DNA of 64,000 nucleotides. Source: Bacteroidota bacterium. Lineage in GTDB: Bacteria; Bacteroidota; Bacteroidia; Chitinophagales; LD1. The stretch covers positions 6,552 through 70,551 of the forward strand of contig JADJZU010000019.1 in assembly GCA_016715625.1 (NCBI GenBank), in the 5' to 3' direction. A model generated the notes under the pieces. The model searched no databases, was not told the origin of the DNA, and saw only the letters and a program-made list of their open reading frames with translations. Each line of letters begins with the position of its first letter. Position 1 is the stretch's first letter. Below, in pieces: positions 18,524-30,331 of this stretch. The translations under genes were made by a program, and so were the position numbers.

Positions 18524-19981
18524 TTATTTTACTCCAAGCGCTTTATCTAAATCTGCTTTAGCATTCAGCAAACTCAATACGCTTTGGATTCTTTTTATAT
18601 GGTTAGTGGCGTTGTCATTTTCACTCTGCACCAGCTCAAAACTGTTGCCCACTCCTTCTTTATATTTTATCTGATTTGTTTTAAAAATTTTCTCGCTCAG
18701 TTCTGATGCACGCTTATTGTTTGCTTCATCTACAAGTGCCGATTCAAAGGCTGATTTTGATGCGCGAAACTGAAGCTCTGCTGCGTTTTTAAAGTTCTCT
18801 AAATCGTTTTTGGTTTTAAGCATGTCTATCTTCCCCTGTTTCATATTGGCTAATCGGGAGCCGGAATCAAAAATGGGCAGTTTAAGAGTAACGCCCACTA
18901 ATCCTTGGTCAAACCAGGGGTTTGTTTTGCGGGTATCACCATCCGGATAAGTTGTAGTTGTGCTTTTAAAAAGATCTCCGAAGTTTTGTGTTTGTGCCTG
19001 CCATCCATAGTTCAGAAATGCAAACATACTGGGGAAATATCCGCTTCTTCTTTGCGCCACATCGTAGCCTCTGATTCGGAGGGCGGTTTCCAGCATATCA
19101 TTTTCGAGGCGCTGTGTTACATCAAAGTTTGTTTGCGCTTCAACACCTATCTGTGCTCGCAAATCTTCCAGATTGTCTTTCAAAAGTAAGTCGTCAGAAA
19201 GATTCATACCCATTTGAAACTTCAGATTATCGAGAGCCACTCTAGCCAATTGAGTTTGAATTGTAATCTGGCTTTGAAGTTGTGCTTCCGCCAGTGCCAG
19301 CCGGTCCACATCCAGTTCTTCAATCAATCCTTCGTTGTAGAAAGCACGGGTATCGCTTAGAAGTTTCTGAATCAATCGTAAATTATCTCCGAGTTTTACA
19401 ACACTCTCCATGGCTGCAGCCGACTGGTAATAAGCCTTCATTACCGTATATTTTACATCTACATCCGTCATGTCTTTTTGGATGCGTGCCGCTCTGGTAA
19501 AGTCTTTAGTGGCTTTTAGCCCAATAAAATACCGACCGTCAAAAATCAGCTGAGAAACCTGTAAGGAAGAACTTACGTTGTGAGGAAGCACCACTGAAAA
19601 CTTTGAATCTTTGGTATCCAATAATGAATTGTAAAGTATCAACGCTACATTGGGATCGGACTGTGCTAGATAATTAAACACTCTGGCTGTGGAGGTTGAG
19701 GTGTCTTGCAAAAAGGCGTTAAACCCTGGTGCTAAAGGGCGTTTGAAAAAATAGTTATAGCCAATTTCTCCGCTGATGGTAGGCAAACCGGTTGCCATAA
19801 TTTCCCAGTTTCGGGCTTTGGCAAAGTCCTGATCCAGTTTTGCATTTTTTGATTTAGTGTTGAATTCCAACGCAAAGTCAACTGCCTCTTTTAGTGTTAC
19901 CGCTTTTACACTACCGGTGCTTTGCGCTCCGGCACCGTTCACTATTGAAAACAATAAAGCAATGACGAAAATTTTCTTCAT
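18524..19981 (-). CDS. TolC family outer-membrane efflux protein
   Basis: A 485-residue protein with a signal peptide ending GAGAQ. The mature part has the two repeated outer-membrane efflux domains: KAVTLKEAVDFALEFNTKSK near the N-terminus, long helices with regular Ala/Leu/Gln, GYFPSMFAFLNYGWQ before the second half, and LVGVTLKLPIFDSGSRLANM plus NQIKYKEGVGNSFELVQSEN in the second repeat. It forms the trimeric outer-membrane exit duct for the RND pump. It begins three bases downstream of the TetR stop. Confidence 0.93.
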   Translation of the reverse strand: MKKIFVIALLFSIVNGAGAQSTGSVKAVTLKEAVDFALEFNTKSKNAKLDQDFAKARNWEIMATGLPTISGEIGYNYFFKRPLAPGFNAFLQDTSTSTARVFNYLAQSDPNVALILYNSLLDTKDSKFSVVLPHNVSSSLQVSQLIFDGRYFIGLKATKDFTRAARIQKDMTDVDVKYTVMKAYYQSAAAMESVVKLGDNLRLIQKLLSDTRAFYNEGLIEELDVDRLALAEAQLQSQITIQTQLARVALDNLKFQMGMNLSDDLLLKDNLEDLRAQIGVEAQTNFDVTQRLENDMLETALRIRGYDVAQRRSGYFPSMFAFLNYGWQAQTQNFGDLFKSTTTTYPDGDTRKTNPWFDQGLVGVTLKLPIFDSGSRLANMKQGKIDMLKTKNDLENFKNAAELQFRASKSAFESALVDEANNKRASELSEKIFKTNQIKYKEGVGNSFELVQSENDNATNHIKRIQSVLSLLNAKADLDKALGVK

Positions 19982-19984
19982 GTT

Positions 19985-20599
19985 TTAACTTTTAAATAAG
20001 TTGTGTTGCTCAATTAATTTGAGGCCTTTAACGGATGCAATTCCGCGCAGGTGGTACTTCAAATACTCACGATACGTATCCACAAAGACATACTTCTGCG
20101 AGGGAAACAAATCCTGGTTAGATAATAACTCAAAAGACCCTATGTATATTCTGGCCACGATATCGGTATCCAAATCTTTGCGATACACGCCTTGTGCTAC
20201 GCCATTCTCGAGATTGGCTACAATTTTCCCCAGCACGTAGTGATATCTGTATTCGGTATACATATCCCAGGTTTCGGGGTAATACTTTTGCAGATCAATC
20301 AAAGTGGCCACATTAAACTCGTGCACTTGATGATAGAAGTAAGATACAATCTCTATCAACTCTTCCACTGAATTTTTGGAGGGTTTGATAATGGATTCCA
20401 GGTGCTCCCGCTCATGCTGCAGATAAAATTTCATCGATAGCTTCACCAGCTCCGACTTATTGGCCACCAACTGGTAAATCGTTTTTTTGCTCATTCCAAG
20501 CTGACGCGCTACAGCATCCAGGGTCAAAGCCTTTACTCCAAACTTCTTAAAGAGAGCGCTGGATTTTTCTAGTAATATATTGAGCTGACCGCTTTTCAT
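19985..20599 (-). CDS. TetR/AcrR family regulator of the efflux operon
   Basis: A 204-residue regulator. The N-terminal helix-turn-helix is ALTLDAVARQLGMSKKTIYQ (about residues 24-43), followed by LVANKSELVKLSM, and the C-terminal ligand-binding domain is helical (VEELIEIVSYFYHQVHEFNV). It is the first gene of the TetR-TolC-adaptor-permease unit with only three bases to TolC, so it is likely an autorepressor of the pump. A perfect 8-bp inverted repeat 33 to 64 bases upstream of its start is the best operator candidate. The inducer is unknown. Confidence 0.92.
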   Translation of the reverse strand: MKSGQLNILLEKSSALFKKFGVKALTLDAVARQLGMSKKTIYQLVANKSELVKLSMKFYLQHEREHLESIIKPSKNSVEELIEIVSYFYHQVHEFNVATLIDLQKYYPETWDMYTEYRYHYVLGKIVANLENGVAQGVYRKDLDTDIVARIYIGSFELLSNQDLFPSQKYVFVDTYREYLKYHLRGIASVKGLKLIEQHNLFKS

Positions 20600-20610
20600 A
20601 AATGAGGGGG

Positions 20611-20663
20611 CGAATGTAAAACCAAAAAACCTTGGAAACCAAAAAAAGTTTCAAAGTTTCCAA
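20611..20663 (-). promoter_or_regulatory. Candidate promoter and TetR operator of the efflux operon
   Basis: TTGGAAAC (20632-20639) and GTTTCCAA (20656-20663) are perfect inverted arms 16 bases apart. On the minus strand TACATTCG (20618-20611) matches the Bacteroidota -7 box TAnnTTTG at all but one position, with TTTG about 21 bases upstream, near the usual spacing. The arm nearer the gene falls between these boxes, so a bound dimer would block RNA polymerase. The start of tetR is 11 bases downstream of the -7 box. All of this is pattern reading, without binding data. Confidence 0.5.
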
Positions 20664-20737
20664 TAATTTTCCCGAAACGTTCTTGTATTGACTTAAACCG
20701 AGTGAAAACAGGCAATAACGTGCTTATGCTCGTAGAC

Positions 20738-21514
20738 TTAACTACCGGCTACTCGTTCTTTTAGCGCTTTTAAGCCCGATAGGAAGGTCTTCCATCTACC
20801 GGCCACGCCCTCTGTATTTTTGAAGATGGTGTTATGTTCAGGCACTTGATCTAAACCACTTGGCGCTGCTTGCGTGTAATAATAAACGGCTAAAGACTTA
20901 CGGGTAATACCCGGTGGCGTGTGGAGTGGCGTGGGGTGACCGTGGAACGAAATTTCATTCGTTTCAAAAACAACACAACGATTGAAAATGGGCCACACTT
21001 TTTCCATTTGCCTTTTCTGTTCCATATCCCAAAACTCAATAGCGCCCTCGTAATCTTCTTTCCAGTCTTTATTGAGGTAAATAAGCAGGTTTAATCTGCG
21101 ATAGAATTTTGTTTCGGGATGCCGGTTAAAGTCTACATGTACATTTAAAAAAGCTCCGTTCATGGATTGGTGCAAGCCGCCTCCAAAGAGTTTTTCATCG
21201 CCCAAAAGGGAGGGAATGCCGGTAATTTCGGTGAGGAACGCCCGGAGTTCATAACCATTTAGTTCATCGAATAATTGTTGAAAAACAGACCCTTCTTCAA
21301 ATTTGCTCTTCTGTAACTTATTCTTCTGATGAATGTACGTGGTAGCATTCCATACTTCCTGGTCCGGTGCAGGATAGGCTGCCAGCAATTTATCGGCCGC
21401 CTCTTGCAGCAAAAAATGGTCCATCAGCAGGTAGCGAAAGGGTTTCTTCTCCTGAAAACTTGCCCGATACGTTTTGGAATTCGTGTGCAGTTGCTGCCAA
21501 TTTATAAAACTCAT
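20738..21514 (-). CDS. 2OG-Fe(II) oxygenase (prolyl 4-hydroxylase-like)
   Basis: A 258-residue double-stranded beta-helix enzyme. The iron ligands appear as HxD in NVHVDFNRHPETKFYRRLN and a distal His in SFHGHPTPL, and the 2-oxoglutarate Arg in GITRKSLAVYYYTQ. The region RLNLLIYLNKDWKEDYEGAI is characteristic of the P4H group of bacterial oxygenases. Such enzymes hydroxylate proteins, small molecules or sugars. The gene starts 16 bases after the stop of the membrane-protein gene at 21531, suggesting one transcript starting at gldB or earlier. The substrate is not evident. Confidence 0.85.
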   Translation of the reverse strand: MSFINWQQLHTNSKTYRASFQEKKPFRYLLMDHFLLQEAADKLLAAYPAPDQEVWNATTYIHQKNKLQKSKFEEGSVFQQLFDELNGYELRAFLTEITGIPSLLGDEKLFGGGLHQSMNGAFLNVHVDFNRHPETKFYRRLNLLIYLNKDWKEDYEGAIEFWDMEQKRQMEKVWPIFNRCVVFETNEISFHGHPTPLHTPPGITRKSLAVYYYTQAAPSGLDQVPEHNTIFKNTEGVAGRWKTFLSGLKALKERVAGS

Positions 21515-21530
21515 TTTCGGATAGCTGATT

Positions 21531-22400
21531 TTACGTGGCAGACATGAAAAGCCCCTTAAATGTTACAATGACGAACATGACCATCAAACCCAGCACTACA
21601 ATGAAAACATAATTCAGCTTCTGTAAGTTTTTATAGCGAAGGACATCATCTTTCAGAACTTCAATGTAGGGCATCGCTACATAAGTGCCAACAATAGCCA
21701 CCAGAATAGCTACCATATAGGTAAGGTGTATAAAGAGATTCATAGGAAATGTAAGTGCCGTGACCCCTACAGAACCTATCAGAAAAGGAACAATAATCGT
21801 TTCTAAAAAAAACATTCTGCGTCTGCTCAGCTTATTTACCCGGGTAAAGGAATAAGCAAGGCGCAGCACGGGTTTTCCATAATGCACCACAAAATAGGCA
21901 AACAAAATAGCGAAGGGAATCACTAACGCATACACGATAAAAATGGGTATGCGCACCCAGGCAAATACAACCGCCAGACCCTGGTAAAATGGAGAGTTAT
22001 ATTCTCCGTAGCCAATAGCCGCTACAATAATCTGCACGCAAAATAAAGTAGTGCCGATGATAAATCCCCAAATGAAAAAAAGATTGAGCACGCTTTTAAA
22101 ATTGCGCAGCTTATCGTAGAGGTAAAGAGAAAACAAGCCAAACAAGAGAAAAAATAAAGTGCCGCCTCCGTATATAAAAGAAACATTCAGCCGGTTCCAG
22201 TAGGCTCCGTTGAGCACAAATTTTATTCCGTAGTAGTAAACGAAAGAGTCGAACTTGAAGAACTTTCCAATGGATGAAAGGGTCATCCAGTGAAGAAAAG
22301 TAATCATGATATAGGCCATTGAAAAGCAAACGGTGGAGTTAATGACTCTCACCAATTTACTCCACCACTGTTCGCTGCCTCTATTTATATCCATGCGCAA
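21531..22400 (-). CDS. Polytopic membrane protein, unknown function
   Basis: A 289-residue protein with about seven predicted membrane segments, for example TVCFSMAYIMITFLHWM, GGTLFFLLFGLFSLYLY, FIWGFIIGTTLFCVQIIVAA, IPIFIVYALVIPFAILFAYF, IIVPFLIGSVGVTAL and YVFIVVLGLMVMFVIVTF. A short basic loop (VNKLSRRRMFFLE) lies in the middle. I do not recognise the family. It sits between gldB (34 bases upstream) and a 2OG oxygenase (16 bases downstream), all on the minus strand. A role linked to gliding or the envelope is possible, with no direct support. Confidence 0.6.
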   Translation of the reverse strand: MRMDINRGSEQWWSKLVRVINSTVCFSMAYIMITFLHWMTLSSIGKFFKFDSFVYYYGIKFVLNGAYWNRLNVSFIYGGGTLFFLLFGLFSLYLYDKLRNFKSVLNLFFIWGFIIGTTLFCVQIIVAAIGYGEYNSPFYQGLAVVFAWVRIPIFIVYALVIPFAILFAYFVVHYGKPVLRLAYSFTRVNKLSRRRMFFLETIIVPFLIGSVGVTALTFPMNLFIHLTYMVAILVAIVGTYVAMPYIEVLKDDVLRYKNLQKLNYVFIVVLGLMVMFVIVTFKGLFMSAT

Positions 22401-22434
22401 GTTTATGTTTTATTGCTCAATCCAACGAATAATA

Positions 22435-23472
22435 TCAAGGTCTGTATTTCGATTTTTCAAAAATGATTTTAGCCGGATATTTCGTTAGCAAATCATGGAG
22501 CGACACGGCACTTCCGGCTTCTTTCATATAGCTACGCACAATCTGCAGGCCGATAAAACTACCTATGTTTCCGGGGGCCTCTGCCGGCATGCCACTAGTA
22601 GTAGGCGCTTCGCCTAAATAGCGGGTTTTATCCATCGAATTGTTTTTAAGCAGTACATCTTTGTCGTTCAAAAATTTCCAGATTTCCTTTTCGCTGCTGC
22701 GACAAAAATCCGTTTGCTTTTGCGTGTATCCCAGCAATAAACTATCAGGGGCATCCGGGAACACATAGCTCAAAAAATAAATTTTTCGTCCTCTGTCTAC
22801 CATGGCTTCCAGCGTGTTTTGTTCGGGATTGATGCCGTTTTCAAAATAGGCATCGAACAAGCTTTCCAAGGCATAGCGCGACATATAAGCTGGTTTCATT
22901 TTGTGACGCAGATACTGAAACACCCCCACACTATCGTAATCATGGTTTTCATCGCCCAGAAACATATCGAGCCCAATCACGAGTTGTTTTTTGCCAAACG
23001 GAGAAGCACCAGCACTGTAAATGGAATTAAAATACAGCACCTCCGGTGTTTGAAATTCGGGTATGTAGTATTTAAAATATCGAAACGCCTGCAGCAATTC
23101 TTCTTCTTGCTGTCGGGTGTCGGGGAACACGCTTTCAATACTATCCTGAATGGTGCGCACATAGCGGTCCGTGACAAACTGACGAAGTGCCGCTTCTTCC
23201 ACATCGGTGGTATCACCGGCAGGCCGCGGACCAATTACAAAGTTGTCGAGATAGAAGTAATAAAACTCTCCGTAGCGCTCCAGCATTTGCTGTTTCCAAA
23301 CGTTAAACTCCGTTGTGCGCAGCTTGAACAAGTCCTTATCAAATCGCTTACTCACTAACTTTATATCTAACGCGCTTACATCAGGCCGAGGACGGCTTTC
23401 TTTTTTACTAAACCAATGGCAGCCACTCAGCAGCAGCAGCCATACAAAAAAACACACAAAATATTTTCTCAT
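22435..23472 (-). CDS. gldB: Gliding motility lipoprotein GldB-like
   Basis: A 345-residue lipoprotein with the signal MRKYFVCFFVWLLLLSGC. The mature protein has the GldB pattern: VSKRFDKDLFKL near the N-terminus, ERYGEFYYFYLDNF, QLVIGLDMFLG in the middle, then MVDRGRKIYFLSYVFPDAPD, LLGYTQKQTDFC and GSFIGLQIVRSYMKE. GldB is needed for gliding and is widespread in Bacteroidota, including species that do not glide, where it is thought to help fold or assemble surface proteins. A gldH homologue is 33 kb away at 55854. The family assignment is good; motility itself is not shown. Confidence 0.85.
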   Translation of the reverse strand: MRKYFVCFFVWLLLLSGCHWFSKKESRPRPDVSALDIKLVSKRFDKDLFKLRTTEFNVWKQQMLERYGEFYYFYLDNFVIGPRPAGDTTDVEEAALRQFVTDRYVRTIQDSIESVFPDTRQQEEELLQAFRYFKYYIPEFQTPEVLYFNSIYSAGASPFGKKQLVIGLDMFLGDENHDYDSVGVFQYLRHKMKPAYMSRYALESLFDAYFENGINPEQNTLEAMVDRGRKIYFLSYVFPDAPDSLLLGYTQKQTDFCRSSEKEIWKFLNDKDVLLKNNSMDKTRYLGEAPTTSGMPAEAPGNIGSFIGLQIVRSYMKEAGSAVSLHDLLTKYPAKIIFEKSKYRP

Positions 23473-23563
23473 GTGGCAAATATAGAGAAGCGGCCAAGTT
23501 CAACACCGTCTATCGACATTTGAGAATGAACATTCGTATTGTCCATTACTATACCTATAGAGC

Positions 23564-24868
23564 TTAATGGATATTTGAGTCAAATGAAATGACTTGCAGG
23601 TAAATCCCCGTTCGTCCCAGCTGCCCGCTCAACCAGGAACGATTCTTAAACCTCAACGGAGAAGAATAGTTAGCTACCAACAATCGATTTCTATCTAGCC
23701 GTAATACAGATGGAAATGCAGTGTCACCCGACCCGGGCAAATCCATCACCCATTCCACTTTGCGAGCGGACTGGTTTATTCGATATAGCGCTGTTGTTTT
23801 AGGCGACAAGGAGTAGCCTATCCAGTTTTTGAGCCGTTGGTGTTTCATTGATTTATATCGCTTTGCTCGGGCAAACGGTTTTTTGCCTAGTTGTCTTCGT
23901 GCTATCAAATACAGTTCATCTCCTTGACGAAAAATACGTGGAGACATGTAGCACTCAACGTCTGTTGTATCCGGAAATTTCCATGCGCCTAAATCAGAAC
24001 GGTCAGCAAAGACTACCTGCGATCCAAATCCATTTCTGTCTCCGTCTTCCAATCGGGTTACAGCCCATAAGTTACCTAATCTATCAAACTCAAAATCGGC
24101 TTCAGAAACTCCACCTACATAAACCTGCGCCCTCTCACCTACGCCTACAAAATTTTGACCATCCTTCGTTTGCTTAAAGAACAGCGAAACTTTGCTTTCG
24201 CCTTTTAACTGATAATGTGAACCTTCATAACTAGTAAGATAAGTTTTACCGCTGCGACTTTTTAAACTCCAGTGAACTTCTCCTTTTGTAAGTACATCCG
24301 AAGGGTTATTCCATTTCCCTTCCGCTGATCTGGTGTAGTGACTGATGTAATCCGGAGAAAAAGAGGTCATACTGGTGCCGGCCGCAAAGCAGTAAAAGTG
24401 GAGTGTGTCATTCAGCACAATCATAAAAGGCTCCCGCACATCGCGCCCGGGGAATAGTTCCAATTCATTATTCCAAGTTGTGCCATCGGAAGTGGAGAGT
24501 ATATACATGCCTGTTTTTCGTGATGCAAAATGGGTGGGTCCCGTTCTAAATGCCAGATATACGCGCCCGCTGTACATCGCTATATTCACGTTATTGTTTG
24601 CCCGTCTGATCTTGAGATTTGATGGTAAAGCTACCGATGGAATCAACCAGTATGGCTTGCTTAACCTGGGAAGCTGATGCGGAGTTTTATGCCAAATACT
24701 ATCATAGTAGGCAGGATCCTGCGAGACCGTAAAATTAGATTCAAGAACAGTTTTAATGGTTTCGGGAACCGTTACATGCTCTTCTGTGTGAAACAATCGA
24801 AGAGTATTACAACCACACAACTCGAAAAGGAAAAGAGAGAATAACAAAGATTGCCAGGCACGTTGCAT
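23564..24868 (-). CDS. Lipoprotein with sialidase/propeller-like repeats
   Basis: A 434-residue protein when started at the ATG at 24868 (MQRAWQSLLFSLFLFELCGC), which gives a lipoprotein signal with cleavage before Cys20; the ATG at 24892 adds eight residues and weakens it. The rest is beta-rich, with blade-like repeats such as YILSTSDGTTWNNELELF, VFADRSDLGAWKFPDT and ALYRINQSARKVEWVMDL. The phrase STSDGTTW resembles the Asp-box of sialidase and BNR repeats. Catalytic sialidase residues were not identified. It probably binds or processes a surface glycan, but this is inference. It lies 91 bases upstream of gldB. Confidence 0.6.
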   Translation of the reverse strand: MQRAWQSLLFSLFLFELCGCNTLRLFHTEEHVTVPETIKTVLESNFTVSQDPAYYDSIWHKTPHQLPRLSKPYWLIPSVALPSNLKIRRANNNVNIAMYSGRVYLAFRTGPTHFASRKTGMYILSTSDGTTWNNELELFPGRDVREPFMIVLNDTLHFYCFAAGTSMTSFSPDYISHYTRSAEGKWNNPSDVLTKGEVHWSLKSRSGKTYLTSYEGSHYQLKGESKVSLFFKQTKDGQNFVGVGERAQVYVGGVSEADFEFDRLGNLWAVTRLEDGDRNGFGSQVVFADRSDLGAWKFPDTTDVECYMSPRIFRQGDELYLIARRQLGKKPFARAKRYKSMKHQRLKNWIGYSLSPKTTALYRINQSARKVEWVMDLPGSGDTAFPSVLRLDRNRLLVANYSSPLRFKNRSWLSGQLGRTGIYLQVISFDSNIH

Positions 24869-24880
24869 AGTATAAACATA

Positions 24881-24911
24881 AAAAAGCCGCAACGCTTTCG
24901 GGCATTGCGGC
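24881..24911 (-). terminator. Rho-independent terminator of typA
   Basis: On the minus strand the stem GCCGCAA (from 24911) pairs with TTGCGGC (to 24886) across a 12-base loop and is followed by five T (24885-24881). It lies 23 bases after the typA stop and overlaps the start region of the next minus-strand gene (24868). Confidence 0.85.
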
Positions 24912-24933
24912 TATGTATTGTGAATTGCTGCTA

Positions 24934-26742
24934 TTACGACTTATTTCCGTAGCGCTTGCGGTCGTGCTCGTTCAGATAAATTTTACGCAAACGGATGGAA
25001 ACCGGTGTCACCTCTACGTACTCATCCTCTTGTATGTATTCCATACTTTCTTCCAGGCTCATGCGCACCGGTGGAGGTAAGGCAGACTTATCGTCTGTTC
25101 CTGCAGCACGGAAGTTGGTCAACTGCTTCGCCTGCACTACGTTCACCACCAGGTCGCCCGCTTTGGTGTATTCACCAATGATTTGTCCTTCATAAATTTC
25201 TACTCCGGGCTCTATAAAGAACTTACCGCGGTCTGCCAGTTTATCCATACTGTAGGCGGTAGCACGGCCACCTTCTTTAGCCAGAATAGTTCCATTGATA
25301 CGCGAAGGAATGTCGCCTTTCATTGGCTGATATTCTTTAAAGCGGTGCGCCATAATCGCTTCTCCTGCCGTGGTGTTCAGCACCAAGGTTCGCAAGCCAA
25401 TCAATCCGCGCGAAGGAATTTCGAACTCAATGTGCATCATGTCGCCTTTAGGTTCCATCACCAACAAATCACCTTTGCGCTGTGTCACCAACTCAATACA
25501 CTTACCGGCCACGCCTTCCGGTGCATCAATCGTCAATATTTCTACCGGCTCATGCTTCTGTCCGTTGATTTCTTTTATTAACACTCTCGGGTTACCTATG
25601 CTCAACTCGTATCCTTCTCTGCGCATCGTTTCTATCAATACGCTCAAGTGCAAAATACCACGACCAAAAACCAAAAACTTCTCCGGTGAATCGGTATCTT
25701 CTACGCGCAGGGCCAGATTTTTCTCCAGTTCTTTGTATAAACGTTCGCGGATTTTTTGAGAAGTAACGTGCTTTCCTTCTTTACCAAAAAACGGAGACGT
25801 GTTGGTCGTAAAAATCATGCTCATGGTTGGCTCATCGATATGGATAGGCGCCATAGCCTCCGGATTCTCTACATCGGCAATGGTATCGCCAATATCAAAT
25901 CCTTCTACCCCCAATACAGCACATATATCGCCACAATTCACTTTCTCTACTTTCATCTTTCCCAACCCGCTGAAAATGTAAAGCTCTTTCACTTTCGATT
26001 TCACCTGTGTGCCATCGCGCTTCATCAGCATAACCTGCTGGCCTGAGGTAATGGAGCCTCGGGTGATTCTGCCAATGGCAATACGACCTAAGTACGAAGA
26101 GTAATCGAGCGAGGTAATCTGCATTTGTGTAGTTCCCTCGGCAATCTTAGGCGCAGGAATGTGGCCAATCACCGTATCTAACAAAAAGGTTACATCTTCG
26201 GTAGGGTGCTTCCAGTCATCACCCATCCAGCCTCTTTTTGCGGCTCCATACACCGTAGGAAAGTTCAATTGATCTTCTGAAGCACCTAAGTGAAACATCA
26301 AATCAAAAACAGACTCGTGCACTTCCTCGGGACGGCAGTTTTCTTTATCTACTTTATTAATGACCAAGATGGGCTTTTTGCCTAAAGCTATGGCTTTGCT
26401 CAATACATAGCGCGTTTGCGGCATGGCACCCTCAAAAGCATCTACCAGCAGCAGCACGCCATCGGCCATATTAAGCACACGCTCTACCTCGCCTCCAAAA
26501 TCCGCGTGGCCGGGAGTGTCGATGATGTTAATTTTAATCTCCTTGTATTCTACTGATACGTTTTTGGCCAGAATGGTGATACCGCGTTCGCGCTCCAAAT
26601 CGTTGTTGTCCAGAATCAACTCGCCTGTTTGCTGGTTTTCGCGAAAGAGCGAACACTGGTGTAAAATTTTGTCTACCAGGGTGGTTTTACCGTGGTCAAC
26701 GTGGGCAATAATGGCAATGTTGCGTATGTTTTGGTTTCTCAT
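24934..26742 (-). CDS. typA: Ribosome-associated GTPase TypA/BipA
   Basis: A 602-residue translational GTPase. G motifs are HVDHGKTTL (G1), ERERGITI (G2 region), DTPGHADFGGEVERV (G3) and NKVDKE (G4). The C-terminal half has the EF-G-like domains and the BipA-specific end including TDDKSALPPPVRMSLEES and DEYVEVTPVSIRLRK. BipA binds the ribosome and supports 50S assembly under cold or other stress. Length and start are typical, and its own terminator follows. The sequence is well conserved and uninterrupted. Confidence 0.97.
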   Translation of the reverse strand: MRNQNIRNIAIIAHVDHGKTTLVDKILHQCSLFRENQQTGELILDNNDLERERGITILAKNVSVEYKEIKINIIDTPGHADFGGEVERVLNMADGVLLLVDAFEGAMPQTRYVLSKAIALGKKPILVINKVDKENCRPEEVHESVFDLMFHLGASEDQLNFPTVYGAAKRGWMGDDWKHPTEDVTFLLDTVIGHIPAPKIAEGTTQMQITSLDYSSYLGRIAIGRITRGSITSGQQVMLMKRDGTQVKSKVKELYIFSGLGKMKVEKVNCGDICAVLGVEGFDIGDTIADVENPEAMAPIHIDEPTMSMIFTTNTSPFFGKEGKHVTSQKIRERLYKELEKNLALRVEDTDSPEKFLVFGRGILHLSVLIETMRREGYELSIGNPRVLIKEINGQKHEPVEILTIDAPEGVAGKCIELVTQRKGDLLVMEPKGDMMHIEFEIPSRGLIGLRTLVLNTTAGEAIMAHRFKEYQPMKGDIPSRINGTILAKEGGRATAYSMDKLADRGKFFIEPGVEIYEGQIIGEYTKAGDLVVNVVQAKQLTNFRAAGTDDKSALPPPVRMSLEESMEYIQEDEYVEVTPVSIRLRKIYLNEHDRKRYGNKS

Positions 26743-26972
26743 AATACTTTGGAATTATTCGTGAAATCTGTCCGTGAAATGGGGTGTGTAATGACTTGTG
26801 TTCGCGGGTTGCAGGTTTCCTGTTTTACTATTTGCTTTTTAAAAGGAGGCGCGAATATAACCGAGCAAAGCACATTTCGGGTGCAGCTGCCCAAATGTAT
26901 TTTTGGCGAGCGGGGTGCAGCCCCCAAGTTCCGCGGCATCTTTTTTTGCTTTACTTAGCCACAAACAATTCA

Positions 26973-27472
26973 ATGATGGATACAGATTTGCTGCTGGCCC
27001 TCCTCGGTTCGGTGTTAATGTTGCTGGGCGTAATAGGCAGCCTGGCGCCTCTTTTGCCGGGTGCTCCGTTGTGCTATGCCGGCTTGCTGGCCCTGCACTT
27101 TACTACCCGTGTGGAGTTTAGCACTCCCTTCCTGCTTATCTGGCTGGGGGTGGTGCTGGGGGTGGGAGTGGTTGATTATTTAATTCCGATTTGGGGCGCT
27201 AAACGATTTGGCGGCACCAGCAACGGACTGTGGGGAGCCACCCTGGGTATGCTCATTGGGTTTCTGGTGCTACCCGGCATAGGCATTCTGCCGGGTACGG
27301 TGCTGGGGGCATTTATCGGTGAAATGACCCGCCACGAAGCCAATGTAGCGCTGGCTGCCCGGGCTGCGCTTGGGTCGCTGGTAGGCTTTATCTTCAGCAC
27401 TGCTTTGAAACTGCTGGTGTGCCTGGCCATGGCTTTTTACTTTGTGAAAGAAATGATTGCTTCATTTGCCGC

Positions 27473-27476
<4 letters not shown>
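26973..27476 (+). CDS. DUF456 membrane protein
   Basis: A 167-residue protein from the ATG at 26973; ATG 26976 is an alternative, and the frame upstream to 26784 has no support. It has five or six hydrophobic segments rich in Gly and Leu: LLGVIGSLAPLLPGAPLCYA, GVVLGVGVVDYLIPIWGAKR, GLWGATLGMLIGFLVLPGIG and RHEANVALAARAALGSLVGF. GSLAPLLPGAP, YLIPIWGAKRFGG and the glycine-rich GMLIGFL segment identify DUF456, a common small membrane family without known function. Its stop overlaps the GTG start of the next gene (GTGA), implying translational coupling with the GT39-like enzyme. Confidence 0.85.
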
Positions 27477-30325
<2,849 letters not shown>

Positions 30326-30331
30326 GGCCGC

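Noticed and set aside
24869..24892. ATG at 24892 for the propeller-like lipoprotein
   Set aside because: It adds eight residues ahead of the lipoprotein signal; 24868 gives a canonical signal.
26784..26972. Longer N-terminus of the DUF456 gene from 26784
   Set aside because: The added 63 residues are Cys/Arg-rich and not membrane-like. The family starts near MMDTDLL (26973).
27419..27472. Upstream ATG start for the GT39-like gene at 27419
   Set aside because: It would overlap the DUF456 end by more than 50 bases, and the extra residues are not a signal or membrane segment. The GTG at 27473 gives a typical GTGA overlap.
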